Shown here: piece by piece, positions 60,740 to 64,000 of the stretch
How the letters are laid out: every line of letters begins with the position of its first letter
Numbering within the stretch: the stretch's first letter is position 1
Assembly: GCA_942159475.1 (NCBI GenBank)
Contig: OW804094.1
Location: 132,356,755 to 132,420,754 of the forward strand
Reading direction: 5' to 3'
DNA length: 64,000 nucleotides
From: Sthenelais limicola
Lineage: Eukaryota > Annelida > Polychaeta > Phyllodocida > Sigalionidae
Position numbers and translations under genes: made by a program
Notes under the pieces: model-generated
Database searches by the model: none
Told to the model about the DNA's origin: nothing
Seen by the model: only the letters and a program-made list of their open reading frames with translations

Positions 60740-60950
60740 ACCGTCTTGAGTTAATTTAGAAGACAATGGGCGGATCGTATTGCCTTCTTCACTGAAAACA
60801 GATTCTGTATAATCCTCCAGGCGGCGCTTTCGTCGCCGGAAGACGGCGGCATTCTGGGAGTGGAGTCCGCCATTGCAGTCGTTTAGGTCAACACGGCTTC
60901 GAAGGTACAGGATTGTTGTAAAGGTAAATTGTAGCTTTGGCATTCTCTTG
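60740..60950 (-). other. Probable 5' UTR exon and promoter region of DMAP1
   Basis: A locally CpG-rich stretch ending at a consensus GTGAGT donor (exon end about 60740). Joined to the exon at 58269 it would supply the 5' leader; its own long frame does not enter DMAP1 in frame. Read on the minus strand it contains CCCAGAATGC (60849-60858), matching the core of the ZNF143-type promoter element, overlapping a possible uORF starting MPPSSGDESAAW. No TATA box is obvious. The exact start site is unknown. Confidence 0.4.
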
Positions 60951-61080
60951 TGTACTTTAGTTTTGGAAGTATAATAAGTTCGGATAACATCAAGTATATT
61001 TAGCTATTTATTATACACTTCTTTATGTTATGTACTTGGAAATGCTTGTCATTTCTTCACATTTATGACTGACAAGCAAC

Positions 61081-61176
61081 ATGGCTGGCCATGGAGCCGG
61101 TCACGTTTGTCAAATGCATGAGAGTCGAAGAAAGTATATTGTCAAAGTATTCGACTTCTCAAGCAATGTACTATAG
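61081..61176 (+). other. Possible divergent first exon
   Basis: About 140 bases from the DMAP1 5' region on the opposite strand, an ATG opens MAGHGAGHVCQMHESRRKYI, 31 codons to a stop, with possible GTATAT and GTACTA donors inside. A head-to-head gene sharing a promoter with DMAP1 would look like this, but no downstream exon was recognised in the window. Confidence 0.2.
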
Positions 61177-61665
61177 GTTTTTAAAATGTCCGTGCATTGC
61201 ATCCGGTTCTGATTTCATGGCTTTTAGTTGTGCATCAAGGGATCTCTTGCCTAGTCATCGTACCAACCATTTGAACTTTACATTTGCCAAGCCCAAGGTC
61301 ACTATCATGACATGACTGCCTTCTGCTGCATGTGTATTGACTCTTGTCTTTTTGGGGGGTCAGGAGTATCTTACGATATTGACAGTCTATTATTCCAATA
61401 TAATTATTCATCAATCGGAAGTTGACAAGCGGTGAGAAAAGGATAATGTTAGAAATGTCTAGCAATGGCAGCGCTGCAGACATAACTAGTTCTACCCTAG
61501 ACTAATTAATTTAATCGAACCCAGACTCCTACTCCTATAATTTTAATAGTGTCATTGTTCAATTCCTTTGGCGGTGGCGATGGCGATGCTCGGTACAGTA
61601 GCGTAGCAATGACTAGCATATCAAGCTATATCAATGAATAAAACCGTTGCCATGGCATGACAGAA

Positions 61666-61811
61666 ATTTTTAAGTAATATCCGAAGTAGAGTGATTGACC
61701 CAGAACGAGTACAGATAAGGGAAGTTGGATTGCAGTATATGGTTTTTATTTGGGTGATTACCGACGTTTCGGCCAGACAATTGGCCTTTATCAAGGTGAT
61801 TTTTAAGTAAT
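61666..61811 (-). mobile_element. Short Penelope-like insertion with hammerhead-like motif and 13-bp target duplication
   Basis: ATTTTTAAGTAAT at 61666-61678 and 61799-61811 flanks a 120-bp insert. On the minus strand the insert opens CACCTTGATAAAGG, forms a GGCC/GGCC stem with a short loop (61771-61786), continues GAAACGTCGGTAATCACCCA then AATAAAAACC. It has the same plan as the insert at 22615 but a different sequence, so it belongs to a related subfamily. Non-coding. Confidence 0.65.
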
Positions 61812-62145
61812 GCCTGTAATAAGTAGTTAACGCTAGTCTAACTCTAGTATGGTGACGGTCGTACTAGAATTAGAGAGCAATGCCTTCAAAAAGGCGGGGA
61901 TGCAGTAGTGTCAACTTGGCACTACTCAACATTTCTCTAAACAGAACGAAAATGTTTGCTCTAAAATTCACAAACATCTTCCTTATGTCATTTCCTTCCC
62001 ATCTATACCTTGTTTTCCATATATCACATTACAATTATGAAGAAAAAGCCCATGAAACGCTCCAACCTCTTTAAACACTAAGAGCCTGAGCGGTACAACG
62101 AGATCGCGGAGATCTCGCAGGAATTTCGAAATCTCGCCTGTGACA

Positions 62146-62180
62146 TGACGTCACTGTGACGTGACGTGACGTGACATGAC
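62146..62180 (+). repeat. CRE palindrome and GTGAC pentamer array
   Basis: TGACGTCA (62146-62153), the canonical CREB/ATF site, is followed by four GTGAC units (62156-62175) and one ATGAC. Half-sites of the CRE are thus repeated. Regulatory use is untested; no gene start is known within reach except possibly the divergent one at 61 kb. Confidence 0.6.
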
Positions 62181-62256
62181 ATCAACAAACTGTGCACATG
62201 GCACCGGCCTTTGAGGTTCTAAGTATAGCATCTGTGATACAATTATCTAACTTTTG

Positions 62257-62347
62257 TCACTTCTGACAGCAAAAACTTGCAATAAATACAATGTATTTAT
62301 TGCAAGTTTTTGCTGTCAGAAGTGAAAACTATGTATTACATAGTTTT
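62257..62347. repeat. 34-bp perfect palindrome plus adjoining 11-bp palindrome
   Basis: Arms 62257-62290 and 62292-62325 are exact complements with a single base between them. Starting inside the right end, a second palindrome (62325-62335 and 62337-62347), also with a one-base centre, follows at once. Such long spacer-free palindromes are unstable and usually short-lived. No open frame or target duplication is evident. Confidence 0.9.
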
Positions 62348-62431
62348 ACATGATTTGGGACCAAATGAATGTTGCCACTTGATGTTGGTCAATATGTTAA
62401 AACTACCATTAAAACGACCGCGTGTCTTTGT

Positions 62432-63050
62432 TTACCTTAGATTACCTTAGATGATTCTGGACGCAGGCCTATATGGCCTCTATATCCAGATCGTAGTTTT
62501 CTCGTATGCATACGCGCGCGTGGGTGGTATCGCGCTCGTCGCCCCGCCAATCCCAACGCCATGGGTGTGATGCCCAGAATCTATCGAGTCTATTTTTGAA
62601 CGAGTTGATACTGGCAGCTGTCACAACTTTGTCTGGTAGTGAATTCCAGGGTTCCACCACTCTCACACTGAAGAAGTTTTTTCTGGTGTTGGTTCTTGAT
62701 CTATCTAAAAATAGCTTCAGGCTATTCCCGCGTGTGTGATGTGAGAAGGTGTCCGGTCTCTTGAGGATGCGGTCGATGTTGTGGTCGTAGCTGTTGAACA
62801 TTTTGTAGATCTCAATCATGTCTCCTCTGAGCCTCCTGAAGCGGAGGGTTGGGAGGTCTAGTGCTCTGAGTCTGTCTTCGTAGGGTAGACCCGACATGCC
62901 CGGCAAGCACTTTGTGGCTCGCCTCTGGACATTCTCTAGGGTGGTGACATCTACCAGGTAGTGAGGATTCCAGACTGGGGCTCCGTACTCCAGTTTACAC
63001 TGAAGCAAAATCTTGGACTCCCGACTGGAGAGTTCTAATAATGGGGGTGC
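62432..63050 (-). pseudogene. 5'-truncated LINE, C-terminal end of ORF2
   Basis: An intact frame (to stop at 62469) encodes the C-terminal region after the reverse transcriptase of CR1/Jockey-type LINEs: LEYGAPVWNPH, VQRRATKCLPG, YEDRLRALDLPTLRFRR, RGDMIEIYK, TRGNSLKLF, FFSVRVVEPWNSLP and SFKNRLD. The catalytic part is missing, upstream sequence stops matching near 63050. After the stop, two ATCTAAGGTA units form a short terminal repeat typical of CR1-like 3' ends. The uninterrupted frame suggests a fairly recent insertion. Confidence 0.88.
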
Positions 63051-64000
63051 GTAAAATATTCCCGCATGTTTAGGGTTTGCATGAAAAAGATCACACCATA
63101 ATAATAAACCTGCATCTAAACTCTTAGAGTTGGTAAATGTATTGAAAAAGTACCAAGAATGTTATAGGAAGTAAGAATACTAATTGGAATATGTATTTCA
63201 CATGTTATACTTAGAAAGCACCCTTTCCACGTAGCGTTAACTGCAGTGCCGCCTGACTCTATACCCATGATCATTGAGTAGAGGCAGGTTCGACTGACTA
63301 GTAATAAGCTGCATCAATGAAAAAACCGTTGCCATGGCATGACAGAATTTTTACCAGTAACTTGAGTACAAACTTGTCAATATGCACGATGCATAAAATA
63401 CTAGTAACTATCCAGAAGAAATGGCCATGGGCTAGCCTATCAATATCATTCTACATCCACAGGAGCCCGTATGACCCCCGCGCCACACACACACATATCT
63501 AACTTCTACGTTTTGATTTGTCTTGGTCGTCCTAAATTAATTTAGATGAAGTCAAACTTCAAAATCCTCAGAGACCATACGCGTCTCCCTCATTGGTCAG
63601 ATCACGGATCAACTCGACTAGGATGGCTCCTCCCATATGTATTCCTTTCTGTCTATAGTAGGGGACAATCTAATCAGTGAACCTGACTAGCTATCTAATT
63701 TTTTTTTTTTTGTCCAACACCATGCTATCTAATTTATCATAAAATTGGATATATTGGATTTACATATAGTTATTCATCTAGATATTATATGCCATTGATC
63801 ATTGATTTCTTAGAGCACATGGTGGGAATATGCTACTTTCTTGTAAATCCCGATATCATTAGGATCGACAAAGATCCTCAGATATGAATGGTAAATAAGG
63901 GTGTTTCTTAATACTTTCAGATATAAATTACATTTCCATACAGTGCCCACCATTTTGCCCGTGGGAGGCTCATTTTAAACTAAGACATTGATATTGTATG
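63051..64000. other. Non-coding right edge
   Basis: Nothing gene-like is seen. AAACCGTTGCCATGGCATGA with CAGAA at about 63324 also occurs at about 61641, a short direct repeat shared with the flank of the 61.7-kb insertion, so both lie in copies of an older dispersed repeat. Confidence 0.5.

Noticed and set aside
60692..60943. An 83-codon minus-strand frame as the true N-terminus of DMAP1
   Set aside because: Spliced to 58269 it enters the wrong frame, and the ATG at 58265 matches the conserved MATG...DVR start of the family.
1..64000. CRISPR arrays, operons, phage or plasmid functions
   Set aside because: No regular short repeats with spacers, no ribosome-binding sites and no prokaryotic gene organisation were seen; all supported genes have introns.

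Overview
The window is nuclear DNA of an animal. Three protein-coding genes are split into many short exons with GT...AG introns, it is AT-rich, it carries non-LTR and Penelope-like retroelement debris, and it shows no bacterial operon structure. The gene families (a CUB-sushi receptor, a fatty-acid elongase, DMAP1) and the frequent palindrome TAGGCCTA suggest a marine invertebrate. An echinoderm or other non-vertebrate deuterostome is my best guess, but the species cannot be fixed from the sequence alone.

Layout. (1) About 3.9-13.6 kb, plus strand: a single-pass membrane protein whose exons encode a CUB domain, one sushi/CCP domain, a Thr-rich stalk, a membrane helix and a 295-residue cytoplasmic tail with tyrosine motifs. 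The signal-peptide exon was not found. (2) About 19.3-26.6 kb, minus strand: a complete ELOVL-type very-long-chain fatty-acid elongase, six coding exons and 315 residues, most like the ELOVL2/5 (polyunsaturated) branch. (3) About 27-50 kb: no convincing gene apart from one possible terminal exon at 40.2 kb. It holds several repeat families and a cluster of long poly-G/poly-C runs. (4) About 50.3-58.3 kb, minus strand: a complete DMAP1 gene, 12 coding exons and 491 residues, with a likely 5' UTR exon and promoter near 60.8-60.95 kb. A dead LINE reverse transcriptase lies antisense in its second coding intron. (5) About 60-64 kb: a tRNA-like SINE head, a Penelope-like insertion, a 34-bp near-perfect palindrome and a 5'-truncated LINE.

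The three genes do not form a pathway. The receptor is presumably at the cell surface, the elongase acts in the endoplasmic reticulum, and DMAP1 is a nuclear chromatin factor. I reconstructed all three from splice sites; reading phase matches at every junction and the elongase and DMAP1 models close exactly from ATG to stop.

Most noteworthy non-genic items: two short insertions, each with a hammerhead-ribozyme-like Penelope tail motif and flanked by a perfect 13- or 15-bp target duplication; a three-way cruciform at 22.4 kb; the long palindrome at 62.3 kb; and a pair of MITE-like elements at 12.2 and 34.4 kb. I found no clear evidence of a wholly new biological system.
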